From: Candidatus Brocadiaceae bacterium
GTDB lineage: Bacteria; Planctomycetota; Brocadiia; SM23-32
Direction: 5' to 3'
DNA: 64,000 nt
NCBI GenBank assembly: GCA_012728835.1
Contig: JAAYEJ010000043.1
Location: 62,001 to 126,000, forward strand
Each line of letters starts with the position of its first letter. Position 1 is the stretch's first letter. This document shows positions 1 through 8,257 of the stretch, piece after piece. The notes under the pieces are model-generated. The model saw nothing but the letters and a program-made list of their open reading frames with translations. It had not been told where the DNA came from and searched no databases. The position numbers and the translations under genes were made by a program.

Positions 1-752
1 CAGAGCAGGTCCAGGGCCTCCTCCTCGGGCGGGGCGATCCGCAGGTAGAGGAAGCCTTCCTCCTCTCCCCTGCGCATAGCCAGCACACGGTGGCCGGCCG
101 CCCGGGCGGCGGGTTCTTCCCACTCGTAGTAGTCCCTGAACTTCGCGCCTTCCTTCTCCTTGCCGCTGACCACGCGGGAACGGATGGTGGCCTTCGCCTT
201 GAACAGCTCGCGCATCTGCGCGCGGGCGTCCCCGTCCTCGCTCACGCGCTCGGCGATGATGTCACGCGCGCCGGCCAGCGCCTCCTCGGCCGACTCGACG
301 CCCTTCTCCGCATCCACAAAGGCGCCGGCTTCGCGGACGGGGTCGGCCCCGTCCTGCTGCAGGAGAAGGAGGTCGGCCAGAGGCTCCAGCCCTCTCTGGC
401 GGGCCATCTGTGCGCGTGTGCGCCGCTTGGGCCTGTAGGGCAGATACAGGTCCTCCAGGTCGGCCAGCGTGGCGGCTGCGGCGAAGCTCTCCCTCAACCG
501 GTCCGTGAGCTTGCCCTGCTCCTGGACGGACTTCAGCACCGCGTCCCGGCGCTTGTCGAGGTCACGCAACTGCTGCAGGCGATCGCGGATGGCGGCGATG
601 GCGACCTCGTCGAGGGAGCCCGTGGCCTCCTTGCGGTAGCGGGCGATAAACGGGACCGTGGCGCCCTCGTCCAGCAGAGCGGCGGTCGCCGCCACGGCCC
701 CGGCGTTGACGGCCAGTTCCGAACCGATCAGCGTTGCATGCGTTCCGGCCAT
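1..752 (-). CDS. tex: Tex-family S1 RNA-binding transcription accessory protein (N-terminal part)
   Basis: Only the first 250 codons are in the window; the gene continues past its left edge. The conceptual protein starts MAGTHATLIGSELAVN and contains the typical Tex N-terminal signature VPFIARYRKEATGSLDEV near residues 35-52, followed by LYLPYRPKRRTRA near residue 108. Tex (YhgF) is a cytoplasmic nucleic-acid-binding protein of about 750 residues with an N-terminal Tex domain, a YqgF-like fold, HhH motifs and a C-terminal S1 domain. Only the N-terminal part can be checked here. The ATG at 752 has a GGGAAGAG-like ribosome site about 10 nt upstream and lies about 55 nt after a plausible promoter, so this start is preferred. 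Family assignment is firm; exact role in this organism is inferred. Confidence 0.93.
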   Translation of the reverse strand, partial: MAGTHATLIGSELAVNAGAVAATAALLDEGATVPFIARYRKEATGSLDEVAIAAIRDRLQQLRDLDKRRDAVLKSVQEQGKLTDRLRESFAAAATLADLEDLYLPYRPKRRTRAQMARQRGLEPLADLLLLQQDGADPVREAGAFVDAEKGVESAEEALAGARDIIAERVSEDGDARAQMRELFKAKATIRSRVVSGKEKEGAKFRDYYEWEEPAARAAGHRVLAMRRGEEEGFLYLRIAPPEEEALDLL

Positions 753-814
753 TGCGGTGGGTTCTCTTCCCGAAGGCACGACGGATGGTGCGGCCCCAAG
801 GTGGGAGAGCGACC

Positions 815-844
815 ATGTTACCCCGGGCCGCGCCCCCAAGCCAA
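815..844 (-). promoter_or_regulatory. predicted sigma-70 promoter of tex
   Basis: Minus strand: -35 TTGGCT (844-839), 18-bp spacer, -10 TAACAT (820-815). The implied start near 808 leaves a leader of about 55 nt before the tex ATG. Confidence 0.45.
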
Positions 845-864
845 GCGCCGGCAGAAGACGCCCG

Positions 865-1737
865 TCAGCCGCCGCGGCAGAGGGGGCCGAGTTCCCGAAT
901 GGCCGTCAGGAGCCGCTTGCGGTTCGTCGGGCGACACGGGATCCACTGGGTGACCAGGATGCCGGTGCCCCCGTAACGCAGCAGGGCGTCGCGCCACCCG
1001 CGCAGGTTGTCGGGCTCGCGTCCCGGCGCCCCCCAGACCTCGAAGCGCTTGCGCCGCAGCCGCCGGACCTCCTCGGCCTTGACCCGGGCGTAGCCCCACG
1101 GAACCTGGATGACGTCCCTGGCGATCTTGCCCTCCGATGCCCGCGACTTCTCCACGTGGGCCTCGGCGCTGGAGTAGTCCTGGCAGTCCTTCCACATGAT
1201 GGTGCGCAGGCCGCGCTCCTTGAGGCCCGCGTCCAGCACGTTGATGGTCTCGGCGTACTGCCGCAGCGAATGCCAGTGGTCCTCGTCCATCCCGATGTGG
1301 AAGTAGCGCGCCGGCTTGCAGGCGTCGATGGCCTCGTCGATCAGCAGGAAGGCACGCCGCCAGAAGCCCTCGCCGTCGAAGGGCCGATGGTACGGCCGCA
1401 TCCAGTGCGTGTGCTGGTTGAGGCCGCTGCCGGCGAAGTTGAGCTTCGGCACCACCTCGATGCCCCTCTTCCGGGCGCACCCCGCGATCCTGCTCAGAGT
1501 CGCCATGGGCACCGAGTAGGGCCGCGCCAGCTCGGGATGCGACTTGAACCGGACCCCGTCGGCGATGTCGATGACGAGCAGGTTCATGTCGACCTGAGCC
1601 ATCGCGTCGATCACCTCCAGGGCCAGGTCGACGTCGATGGGCTTCTCCCGGGGCTTGCGCTTGACCCAGTTGGGGTCGTAGTGGGACATGTGCAGCATGA
1701 ACGCGCGCACGGGCAGCACCGCCTCCTGCTTCGCCAT
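865..1737 (-). CDS. GH20-like TIM-barrel glycosidase or relative
   Basis: A cytoplasmic-looking protein of 290 residues without a signal peptide. The motif HIGMDEDHW near residues 147-155 resembles the HxGxDE catalytic motif of family 20 beta-hexosaminidases, where Asp-Glu polarises the acetamido group and acts as acid. The alternation of LLVIDIADG, IEVVPKLNF and TIMWKD strands fits a TIM barrel. The N-terminal non-catalytic domain of classical GH20 enzymes is absent, and the protein is short for the family. The start is the ATG at 1737, which has GGGAGG seven nt upstream; the longer ORF from 1779 overlaps the preceding gene's stop. It lies 42 bp after the URO-D family gene and is probably its operon partner. 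Substrate is unknown; a non-hydrolytic role cannot be excluded. Confidence 0.6.
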   Translation of the reverse strand: MAKQEAVLPVRAFMLHMSHYDPNWVKRKPREKPIDVDLALEVIDAMAQVDMNLLVIDIADGVRFKSHPELARPYSVPMATLSRIAGCARKRGIEVVPKLNFAGSGLNQHTHWMRPYHRPFDGEGFWRRAFLLIDEAIDACKPARYFHIGMDEDHWHSLRQYAETINVLDAGLKERGLRTIMWKDCQDYSSAEAHVEKSRASEGKIARDVIQVPWGYARVKAEEVRRLRRKRFEVWGAPGREPDNLRGWRDALLRYGGTGILVTQWIPCRPTNRKRLLTAIRELGPLCRGG

Positions 1738-1779
1738 CGTCCTGCCTCCCAACCTCCATGGGGCGGGCCGCAGCGGCAC

Positions 1780-2757
1780 TCACATGCCTGCCGCTGCCAG
1801 CTCCGCCACGTAGTTGCGAATCCACAAGACGCTCTCCGGCGGCGTCTCGTACGGCAGGGCGCCGGTGCCCAGACACACGTTGGGCCGCCCGGCCGCCAGA
1901 GCGAGGATGCGATCGACCTCGCGCCTGATCTCCTCGACCGATCCGGACGCCACGACGTCGGGCGCAGTGTTCACGCGCACGGTCACGTCCGTCCGGTCTC
2001 CCATGCACCGCATGAAGGCGGCCTGGTCGGTCTCGGCCGGGCAGATCACGTAGCCCGTGCCCGTCGACAGAATGTCGTCGAGGATCGGCGTGGTGTCCCC
2101 CCCGATGATGCAGGGGACGGGGTGGCCGACCACGTGCGCGGCGCGCTCGATCATGTCCGCCAGCGGCGGAAGGACGACCTGATGGAACAACCTGGGCGAG
2201 AGCAGCGGGGGCGCGGCCGCCGACTCGAAGAACGCGATGTCCAGCCCCCGACTCCGCACGTTCGCGCAGAAGGTCACCTGGCCGTCGACCAGGTGGCGCA
2301 GGGCCGCGCGTGTCTCCTTCGGCTGCAGGGCCACGCCGATCAGCAGCCGGTCGAGCCCCAGCAGGCTGGCGGCGATCGAGAACGGCCCGCTGACGGGTAT
2401 CCGCACGTCGGCCTCGGGGAACTCGGCCGCCAGCCGGGCGCCGACCTCCAGCACCATGGGCAGGCGGCCGTCGCAAGACGGGTTCGGAAGCCGCAGGGCC
2501 CGCACGGCGTCCAGGTCGGCGCACGGATGCTCGGTGACGGCCGGCAGGCCGTTGCCGCCCGGATCGCGGACCGTCGCGCCAAGGGCCTCCGCTTCCAGGT
2601 TGTAGATGTCGATGCCGACGACGATGGGGCGATGCGCGTAGAGCCGATAGGCTTCGGCATGCCCCTCGAACATGAGTTCGGGATCGCGGGAGACGTCCCA
2701 GGGCCGTCGGTTGATGACCCGCGCGGCGTGCTCGTAGACGGAGGGAGCGAAGTCCAA
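1780..2757 (-). CDS. uroporphyrinogen decarboxylase (URO-D/MtaA) superfamily protein lacking the zinc motif
   Basis: A 325-residue protein of the URO-D superfamily, which includes HemE and the corrinoid-dependent methyltransferases MtaA, MtbA and CmuA. The recognisable block is IIGGDTTPILDDI followed by GALPYETPPESV near the C-terminus. In methyltransferases the first block reads HxCGNTTP and a later Cys completes a zinc site; here the His and first Cys are replaced by Ile and Gly, and the final Cys is also missing. Methyl transfer by the usual zinc mechanism is therefore unlikely. The start is TTG at 2757, with AAGGAG eight nt upstream and a promoter just before it; the longer frame from 2820 would overlap that promoter. 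It is first in an operon with the GH20-like gene. Function unknown. Confidence 0.75.
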   Translation of the reverse strand: MDFAPSVYEHAARVINRRPWDVSRDPELMFEGHAEAYRLYAHRPIVVGIDIYNLEAEALGATVRDPGGNGLPAVTEHPCADLDAVRALRLPNPSCDGRLPMVLEVGARLAAEFPEADVRIPVSGPFSIAASLLGLDRLLIGVALQPKETRAALRHLVDGQVTFCANVRSRGLDIAFFESAAAPPLLSPRLFHQVVLPPLADMIERAAHVVGHPVPCIIGGDTTPILDDILSTGTGYVICPAETDQAAFMRCMGDRTDVTVRVNTAPDVVASGSVEEIRREVDRILALAAGRPNVCLGTGALPYETPPESVLWIRNYVAELAAAGM

Positions 2758-2791
2758 GCGTCTTCTCCTTCCAGACAGGTCCGGAAGGGAG

Positions 2792-2820
2792 AGGCTACCC
2801 CCTGCGCGGCCGCGCGTCAA
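2792..2820 (-). promoter_or_regulatory. predicted promoter of the URO-D / GH20-like operon
   Basis: Minus strand: -35 TTGACG (2820-2815), 17-bp spacer, -10 TAGCCT (2797-2792). Transcription would begin near 2785, about 28 nt before the TTG start at 2757, which supports that start. Confidence 0.5.
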
Positions 2821-2879
2821 TGCGCAGGTCCCTCGGATGCCCCTCTCAACGCACCGGGCACGGCGATCGGCCGGGCCCC

Positions 2880-4394
2880 TCAGCGGGTGATGATCGGCGG
2901 CAGCCTGCGGAAGATGTCGAGGAACATGTCCGTCAGGTTGCTGTGATCGGCCGAGTAGTAGTGGGCGGCGTTGGTCTTCTCGGCGATGACCCGGTGGACG
3001 TCCGTGTCCACGTCGTTGCCGAAGGTCACGCAGTAGACGCGCACGCCGCCGTTCCTGGCCCGCTGGGTCTGCGTGGCCATGGCCGCCCCGACGGTCGGAT
3101 GGATCTCGGTGGTGACCGACTCGCCCAGGAACTGGTAGGTCACCGTGGTGCTGTCATAGGTCCTCCCGTTGAGCACGTTGGCGCAGCCGTCGGTGAGCAG
3201 GATCATCACCTTGTGCCCGAAGCCCGACGCCCGCCCGGAGTCGATCAGTTCGTCCAGAGCACCCCTCATGCCGTTCGGCTCGGCCGTGCCGCCGCAGGGC
3301 GTGAGGGCCTGGAGCTTCGTCTGCAGCGCGGCGAAGTCGTTGGTCAGGACCTGATCGGTCACCGACTGCGATGCGTAGGTGACAAGCCCCGCCGCATCGT
3401 CGACGGGCCTCAACAGGTCCACGAACGCGCAGGCGGCATCCATGGTGTCCTGCAGGGGCTGGACAGGCCCCGTGGAGGTGGCGTAACCGCAGCTGCTGCT
3501 GATGACATCGTAGTAGGTGCTGGCCAGCCAGTTGTTCCACGGACTGGCGTAGCGCCCATAGATGGTGATGCCGGGCGGCACCTTGATCCAGCCGCTCTGC
3601 ACCGTGTTCGGAGAATCGGAAGAACGGAAGTTGAAGTAGCGATTCGAATTGAGACGGCTCCTGATATGGTCCGGAAGGAAATCGGTGACGACGTCGCCCG
3701 TGGCATCGTCCCGGGCCTCGAACCAGGCCGTCTGCGTATACCAGTAATAGCCGGAGCGCCTTCGCGCCTGGTGCGGGACCCAGTACCAGCCCGACGGACT
3801 CGCGTCCATCTGCGGTTCGTCCGGATCCTGGGCCGTGGGCTTGAGCTGCACCCCGGGGGTATCGAAGCACATGGAGCCGGACCGATCGAGCGTGAACACG
3901 ACGTAGCGGCGAGGCTTCGTCCCGACGGACACCACGTCGGCGATCTGCGCATCCTCCCAGCCGAAGACCGGCCCGAACGAAAGCGGCACCGGCCCGTCCG
4001 GCGACGCGTCCGTGCGCCGCCCCGTCACGCGAACGCTGTCGACGATGCCGCTCTGGGCCTCGGGGATGAACGCATGAGTGGCCGGATCGTAGTGGCCGAA
4101 CTCGATGTCCTCGGTTCCCAGCGACAGGTGCTCGCCGTCGACGGTATTGGCGTGGGCCAGCGCGGTCGCCTCGGCCAGGGCGAGCGCCTTCTCGTCCTCG
4201 GTCACAATGCCGAGGAGCTGAGAGGCCCCGGCCAGGGCCGCCGCGTCCACCGCGCTCTGCAGCTGCGCCTTGCACGTGAAAAGCCGGCCGACGTCGATCG
4301 TCAGCACACAGATCGCCGCCAGCAGCATGATGACGACGGCAAACAGCACGAGAACCTGTCCGCCCCTCCGCTCCTGGCCCAACAGACGGTGCAT
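2880..4394 (-). CDS. TadG-like protein with von Willebrand factor A domain
   Basis: A 504-residue protein with an N-terminal TadE/TadG-type anchor: a short RRGGQ segment, one hydrophobic helix near residues 13-33, then DVGRLFTCKAQLQSAVDAAALAGAS, which is split here by a short space of comment only in the family description and is typical of TadG N-termini. A vWA domain follows from about residue 163, with the MIDAS motif DRSGS at 170-174 and later DGCAN. TadG proteins sit in the inner membrane of Tad/Flp pilus systems, but no other Tad gene is visible. The ATG at 4394 has GGGGGAGG seven nt upstream. It starts 15 bp after the exported HEAT-like gene and is likely co-transcribed. A surface or metal-dependent adhesion role is inferred. 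Confidence 0.8.
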   Translation of the reverse strand: MHRLLGQERRGGQVLVLFAVVIMLLAAICVLTIDVGRLFTCKAQLQSAVDAAALAGASQLLGIVTEDEKALALAEATALAHANTVDGEHLSLGTEDIEFGHYDPATHAFIPEAQSGIVDSVRVTGRRTDASPDGPVPLSFGPVFGWEDAQIADVVSVGTKPRRYVVFTLDRSGSMCFDTPGVQLKPTAQDPDEPQMDASPSGWYWVPHQARRRSGYYWYTQTAWFEARDDATGDVVTDFLPDHIRSRLNSNRYFNFRSSDSPNTVQSGWIKVPPGITIYGRYASPWNNWLASTYYDVISSSCGYATSTGPVQPLQDTMDAACAFVDLLRPVDDAAGLVTYASQSVTDQVLTNDFAALQTKLQALTPCGGTAEPNGMRGALDELIDSGRASGFGHKVMILLTDGCANVLNGRTYDSTTVTYQFLGESVTTEIHPTVGAAMATQTQRARNGGVRVYCVTFGNDVDTDVHRVIAEKTNAAHYYSADHSNLTDMFLDIFRRLPPIITR

Positions 4395-4409
4395 ACGGAA
4401 CCTCCCCCT

Positions 4410-5492
4410 TCAACGGGGCATCGCCTCACCCACACCACCCTCTTGTGCCTCGGCAGCCTCCCGGGAGCGCCGCGACCGCAGCTCTTCCTCCCCTCGGAGG
4501 AGTTCGCCGACGATGCGCGCCTTCTCCTCTGCCGTCACCTCATGCCACGGTCCGTCGCCGCCGGGAACGTCCTCCCCCGCCTCAGCGGGCTCGGGAGGGT
4601 CCTGAGAGGCCGGCGCCTGTGCGTCCGACGGCACCAGCGCCTCCAGGAGCGCCTGGAAGGCCGCGTCCGCGATCTGCGGCCGGTCCGACACCGCCATGGC
4701 GGCCAGATCGGTCAGGACCTGCGGCGACGGCCGCTCGGCCAGAACGCCCGGGACGGCCGCCCGGAGGTCCATGTCCAACGACTCGTCCCCCGTGGCCGCC
4801 ACCAGCTCGGCGCAGGCTGCCGGGTCACCGCATCGGTAACGGGCCATCGCCAGTTGCGTCCGGCCGGCCGGGGACGTCACCAGGCGCCCGGCAGCCTCCA
4901 GCACGGGCAGGTGCGCGGGGTCGCGCCCGAGGCCCAGGCCCCGCGCCGCCTCGCAGATCAGCGCCTCCACGGGCGCCGCGTGCTCGGCCTGAAGGTAGCC
5001 CTGCAGCGCACGGATCGCCTCGGGCGTGCGCAGGTCGCTCAGCACGCGCAGCGCCTGCAGGCGGTCCGCATCCGTCCTGGCCGCCTTCAGCAACCCCGGC
5101 AGGCGCTGCAGCAGCCGCCTGTGCCCCAGCCGGAGGGCCAGCGTGGCCAGGGCGCCCGCGTAGGTCCCGGACGGCCCCTTCTCCAACTCCTGCTCGACGA
5201 CGAGCACGGCGACCAGGCGATGCCCCAGAAGCCAGCGCACGTCCTCGCCGGTCTGCCAGGCGGCTCCGGACTCCGCGTCCGTGCGGATGCGGCCCACGCG
5301 CCGCACGGACTCCTCCAGAAGCGCGCGCCGCGGCGCGGTGCCGCGGGCATAGGAACTCCACAGGATGTCCGGCTCGGGGGCCTCGCCGGCCCGCACGGGC
5401 ACCAGACAGGCCAGAAGCGCCACCATCGCGGCGGACAACAGGCCCCGCCGGCGCGCGCCCAGACCGCGGCCACCAGACACAGAATGATACAT
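4410..5492 (-). CDS. exported HEAT-repeat-like protein
   Basis: A 360-residue protein beginning MYHSVSGGRGLGARRRG, then a hydrophobic stretch LLSAAMVALLACLVPVRA that looks like a Sec signal peptide with cleavage after residue 35 or so. The rest is rich in Ala, Leu and Arg and shows repeated helical pairs of about 30-35 residues (for example LRTPEAIRALQGYLQ and DPAHLPVLEAAG), which suggests HEAT or Armadillo-like repeats. The C-terminus is acidic and charged. The start at 5492 is chosen for the signal peptide; the longer frame to 5645 runs back into the divergent promoter region. It lies directly upstream of the TadG-like gene. No enzymatic motif was recognised; a periplasmic scaffold is a guess. 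Confidence 0.6.
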   Translation of the reverse strand: MYHSVSGGRGLGARRRGLLSAAMVALLACLVPVRAGEAPEPDILWSSYARGTAPRRALLEESVRRVGRIRTDAESGAAWQTGEDVRWLLGHRLVAVLVVEQELEKGPSGTYAGALATLALRLGHRRLLQRLPGLLKAARTDADRLQALRVLSDLRTPEAIRALQGYLQAEHAAPVEALICEAARGLGLGRDPAHLPVLEAAGRLVTSPAGRTQLAMARYRCGDPAACAELVAATGDESLDMDLRAAVPGVLAERPSPQVLTDLAAMAVSDRPQIADAAFQALLEALVPSDAQAPASQDPPEPAEAGEDVPGGDGPWHEVTAEEKARIVGELLRGEEELRSRRSREAAEAQEGGVGEAMPR

Positions 5493-5632
5493 GCGCAACG
5501 CCCTTTCGCGCCCATACGGCCTGCTGGGTCCCGCCACCCGGGGCCCCGAACAGGCCGTTGACTCACAATAGTGCACTGTCATATGCGCAAACCGTGTGCC
5601 GCGACAATCGCCCCCGGCCGCCGGCCTGCGCA

Positions 5633-5661
5633 TTGAACCCACCACGCGCCCGTGGTATACA
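5633..5661 (+). promoter_or_regulatory. predicted promoter of the CE7-like esterase gene
   Basis: Plus strand: -35 TTGAAC (5633-5638), 17-bp spacer, -10 TATACA (5656-5661). The leader to the ATG at 5762 is about 95 nt. Confidence 0.5.
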
Positions 5662-5761
5662 TCGGCGGCTGCGGCGGCGCGCGGACTCCGCCGTGTCGAT
5701 CGGCCGCCGTCAACGGGCCGGCAGGCCGTAGCCCGTCATCTGCCCAGGAGGGAACCGTCCC

Positions 5762-7051
5762 ATGAGGAGAACCACGATGCCTCTGCTGCTGGTCGCCGCG
5801 GCACTGCTCTGCCCGGTCGTAATCGCCGCCGCTCAGACGGTGGAACTGACGGTCCGGAATGAGCGGGCCGACGCCCTGTACCAACGGGGCGAAACGGCGA
5901 CGTTCATCATCGAGATGAAGACGGCGGGCGAGCCGGCCACCGGAGTGCCCGTGGACGTGGAGCTGTCCACGAACGCGTTCCGGCAGAGCGAACGCCGCCG
6001 CGTCGTGCTGGAGGACGGACAGGCCCGGGTTCCCGTCACGCAGGAGGAGTCCTGCGTGCTGTGGGTGCGGGTGACCTACCAACCGGACGACGGCGATCCT
6101 GTCCGGGCGCTGACTGGGGCCGCCTTCCATCCGGAGGGTATCGAGCCGTCCCTGCCGTGCCCCGACGACTTCCGTGCGTTCTGGGACGCCCGGAAGGCGC
6201 GCATGGACGCCCTGCCGATGAACCCCGTCCTGACGCCCGTGCCCTCGCCCGTCGAGGGCTACGAGGTCTTCAGCGTCACCATGGACGGCCTGGACGGCAC
6301 GATCGTGACCGGCTACCTGGCCAAGCCGGCCGGCGACGGGCCGTTCCCCGGGCTCGTGCGGTTCCAGTGGTCCGGCGTCTACTCCCTGGATCCGAACTGG
6401 GCGCTCAACTACGCCCGCCTGGGCTACCTGGCCTTCAACATGAACCCGCACGACATTGAGAACGGCCTGCCCGAGCAGCACTACAAGGACCTCGTCCGGG
6501 GCCGCCTGGCCGCCTACACGCACCAGGGGCGCGAGAGCCGGGAGACGAGCTACATGGGCCAAATGGCCCTGCGGTGCCACCGTGCCGTCGAGTTCGTCGC
6601 CGCCCAGCCCGAATGGGACGGCCTCCACATGGTCTCCACGGGCCACAGCATGGGCGGCTTCCAGGCGCTGGCGGCGGCGGCGCTCAACCCCCGGGTGACG
6701 GCCGTGGCGGCCGACGCGCCCGGCGTCTGCGACCAGACGGCGGCCCTGGTGGGCCGCGCGCCCGGCTGGCCGCACCTGGTCATCGTCAGGGGCAACGAGC
6801 CCGACCCGGCCACGCTCACGGCCGCGCGCTACGTGGACTCCGTCAACTTCGCAGCACAGATCACGGTGCCCGCCCTCATCGGGACGGCCTTCCAGGATCT
6901 CACGTGCCCGTCGTCGGGCGTGTTCGCTGCCTACAACGCGCTGCAGGGGCCCAAAGAGGTGGCCGTGGACCCCCTCAGCGGCCACAGCGGGCAGAAGCCC
7001 AACTGGAGCCGCCGATCGCAGGAGTTCCTGCGCGAACACCGGGGCCGGTAA
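5762..7051 (+). CDS. secreted acetyl xylan esterase-like alpha/beta hydrolase (CE7 type)
   Basis: A 429-residue exported hydrolase. A signal peptide covers about residues 6-25 (MPLLLVAAALLCPVVIAAAQ). Residues 26-125 form a beta-rich domain, followed by the acetyl-xylan-esterase-type alpha/beta domain. The nucleophile elbow is GHSMGG (Ser296); Asp379 in DLTCPSSG and His408 in SGHSG complete a plausible triad, in the order seen in CE7 enzymes, which deacetylate xylan, small sugars or cephalosporin C. The ATG at 5762 has AGGAGGG nine nt upstream; the second ATG at 5777 also has a GGAG site. It is followed 39 bp later by an SGNH hydrolase gene, so the pair may deacylate polysaccharides. Exact substrate is inferred. 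Confidence 0.8.
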   Translation: MRRTTMPLLLVAAALLCPVVIAAAQTVELTVRNERADALYQRGETATFIIEMKTAGEPATGVPVDVELSTNAFRQSERRRVVLEDGQARVPVTQEESCVLWVRVTYQPDDGDPVRALTGAAFHPEGIEPSLPCPDDFRAFWDARKARMDALPMNPVLTPVPSPVEGYEVFSVTMDGLDGTIVTGYLAKPAGDGPFPGLVRFQWSGVYSLDPNWALNYARLGYLAFNMNPHDIENGLPEQHYKDLVRGRLAAYTHQGRESRETSYMGQMALRCHRAVEFVAAQPEWDGLHMVSTGHSMGGFQALAAAALNPRVTAVAADAPGVCDQTAALVGRAPGWPHLVIVRGNEPDPATLTAARYVDSVNFAAQITVPALIGTAFQDLTCPSSGVFAAYNALQGPKEVAVDPLSGHSGQKPNWSRRSQEFLREHRGR

Positions 7052-7090
7052 GCGCACTCACACTCCCCAACAGACCAGAGGATGACGCAT

Positions 7091-7723
7091 ATGGCAGGAC
7101 TGATCGAGCAGCGGGCCGTCGTGCTGTTCCAGGGCGACAGCATCACGGACTGCGGACGCGACCGCAAGAACGGCGCCGACATGGGGCGCGGCTACGCATT
7201 GATGGCGTCCGCATGGTTCTCGGCGCTGAATCCGGAGAAGGAAGTGGAGTTCATCAACCGCGGCATCAGCGGCGACACCGTGGTGGACCTGAAGGCCCGC
7301 TGGCAGAGCGACTGCATCGATCTGAAGCCGACGTGGGTCTCCGTACTGATCGGCATCAACGACACGGCCCGCGCCTTCACGCGCGACACGCCGACCTCGC
7401 CGGAGCAGTTCGAGTCCGACTATCGCGGCCTTCTGGATCGCGTCCGCAACGAGTGCGGCGCGCGCATCGTCCTGATCGAGCCGTTCCTGCTGCCCTCGAT
7501 GCCGGAGCGAGCGGCGTGGCGGGAGGACCTGGACCGGAAGATCGAGTCCGTCCACCGGCTGGCGACGGACTTCGAGGCGCTGCTGGTGCCGATGGACCAG
7601 ATGTTCCGGAATGCCTGCACGCTGCGCGAGGCGCGGTGGTGGTCGCACGATGGCGTGCATCCGGGCGCAGCCGGCCACGCGCTGATGGCGCAGGCATGGC
7701 TCGCGGCCCTGAAGGTCATCTGA
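7091..7723 (+). CDS. SGNH/GDSL-family hydrolase
   Basis: A 210-residue cytoplasmic protein with all SGNH blocks: GDSIT with the nucleophile Ser close to the N-terminus, NRGISGDT carrying the oxyanion Gly, GINDT carrying Asn, and DGVHP with the catalytic Asp and His near the C-terminus. Such enzymes are esterases or acetylhydrolases acting on acylated sugars or lipids. The ATG at 7091 is preferred because AGAGG lies nine nt upstream; an ATG at 7082 is immediately abutted by that site. There is no signal peptide, in contrast to the upstream esterase, suggesting that it processes imported products. The gene ends just before a strong bidirectional terminator. Confidence 0.87.
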   Translation: MAGLIEQRAVVLFQGDSITDCGRDRKNGADMGRGYALMASAWFSALNPEKEVEFINRGISGDTVVDLKARWQSDCIDLKPTWVSVLIGINDTARAFTRDTPTSPEQFESDYRGLLDRVRNECGARIVLIEPFLLPSMPERAAWREDLDRKIESVHRLATDFEALLVPMDQMFRNACTLREARWWSHDGVHPGAAGHALMAQAWLAALKVI

Positions 7724-7740
7724 GACCGAGCGCACAAAGG

Positions 7741-7780
7741 AGAAGCTCCCGCGCGGTCGCGGCCGTGCGGGAGCTTCTTT
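7741..7780. terminator. bidirectional rho-independent terminator between SGNH hydrolase and HU genes
   Basis: A perfect 12-bp inverted repeat (7741-7752 with 7767-7778) encloses a 14-nt loop and is followed by TTT on the plus strand; the minus strand reads CCTTTG after the stem. It sits 17 bp after the SGNH stop codon and 34 bp from the convergent HU gene. Confidence 0.85.
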
Positions 7781-7814
7781 CTCGATCGGATGCGGGCGTT
7801 CGCGCGTACGGCGG

Positions 7815-8099
7815 CTACTTGCCCATGATCGCGTCTTTGGCCGCCTTGGCGACACGGAACTTCAGCGCCTTCTTGGCGGGGATCCGGATCTTCTCCCCCG
7901 TGGCGGGGTTGCGGCCCATCCTGGCCTTGCGCTTCACGACGACCAGCTTGCCGAGCCCGGGCAGCGTGAAGCCGTTCTTCGCCTGCTTGTAGGCCAGGTC
8001 CGCCTGCGCCTCCAGCAGGTCCGTCACCTGCTTCTTGGTCAGCTCCGTCTTCTCCGCCAGCGCAGTCACGATCTGCGCCTTCGTCATGGCCTTTGCCAT
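7815..8099 (-). CDS. HU/IHF-family DNA-binding protein
   Basis: A 94-residue histone-like protein, normal length for HU. It begins MAKAMTKAQIVTALAEKTELT, contains the dimerisation helices, the hinge GFTLPGLGKLVVVKRKARMG, the DNA-binding arm tip GRNPATGEKI, and the C-terminal strand and helix ending in AAKDAIMGK. The ATG at 8099 has AGAGGAG five nt upstream, so the longer frame from 8135 is rejected. Such proteins bend DNA and compact the nucleoid. It is probably monocistronic, with its own promoter upstream and a bidirectional terminator downstream. Confidence 0.95.
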   Translation of the reverse strand: MAKAMTKAQIVTALAEKTELTKKQVTDLLEAQADLAYKQAKNGFTLPGLGKLVVVKRKARMGRNPATGEKIRIPAKKALKFRVAKAAKDAIMGK

Positions 8100-8143
8100 T
8101 GCGGCTCCTCTCGGCAAGGGGGTTGGGGACGACATACGGCAGA

Positions 8144-8173
8144 ATCATACAGAATGATCCGGTGCCGAAGCAA
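8144..8173 (-). promoter_or_regulatory. predicted promoter of the HU gene
   Basis: Minus strand: -35 TTGCTT (8173-8168), 18-bp spacer, -10 TATGAT (8149-8144). The leader to the ATG at 8099 is about 38 nt. Confidence 0.45.
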
Positions 8174-8211
8174 GCACAAACCCCCGCCGCCATTGCACGG
8201 ATGCCGTCCGC

Positions 8212-8257
8212 CGGCCGATGGGGTCAACGCCCGTCGGCCGATCGGGTCAACGCCCGT
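8212..8257. repeat. 23-bp tandem duplication across the tolC-like stop codon
   Basis: Two head-to-tail 23-bp copies (8212-8234 and 8235-8257) differ at one base. The second copy contains the last codons and stop of the TolC-like gene; the first lies just beyond it, so the duplication does not change the protein. Confidence 0.85.

Noticed and set aside
5558-5592. TTGACT-16-CATATG as promoter of the CE7 gene
   Set aside because: The -10 match is poor and a better promoter (TTGAAC-17-TATACA) lies closer to the gene.
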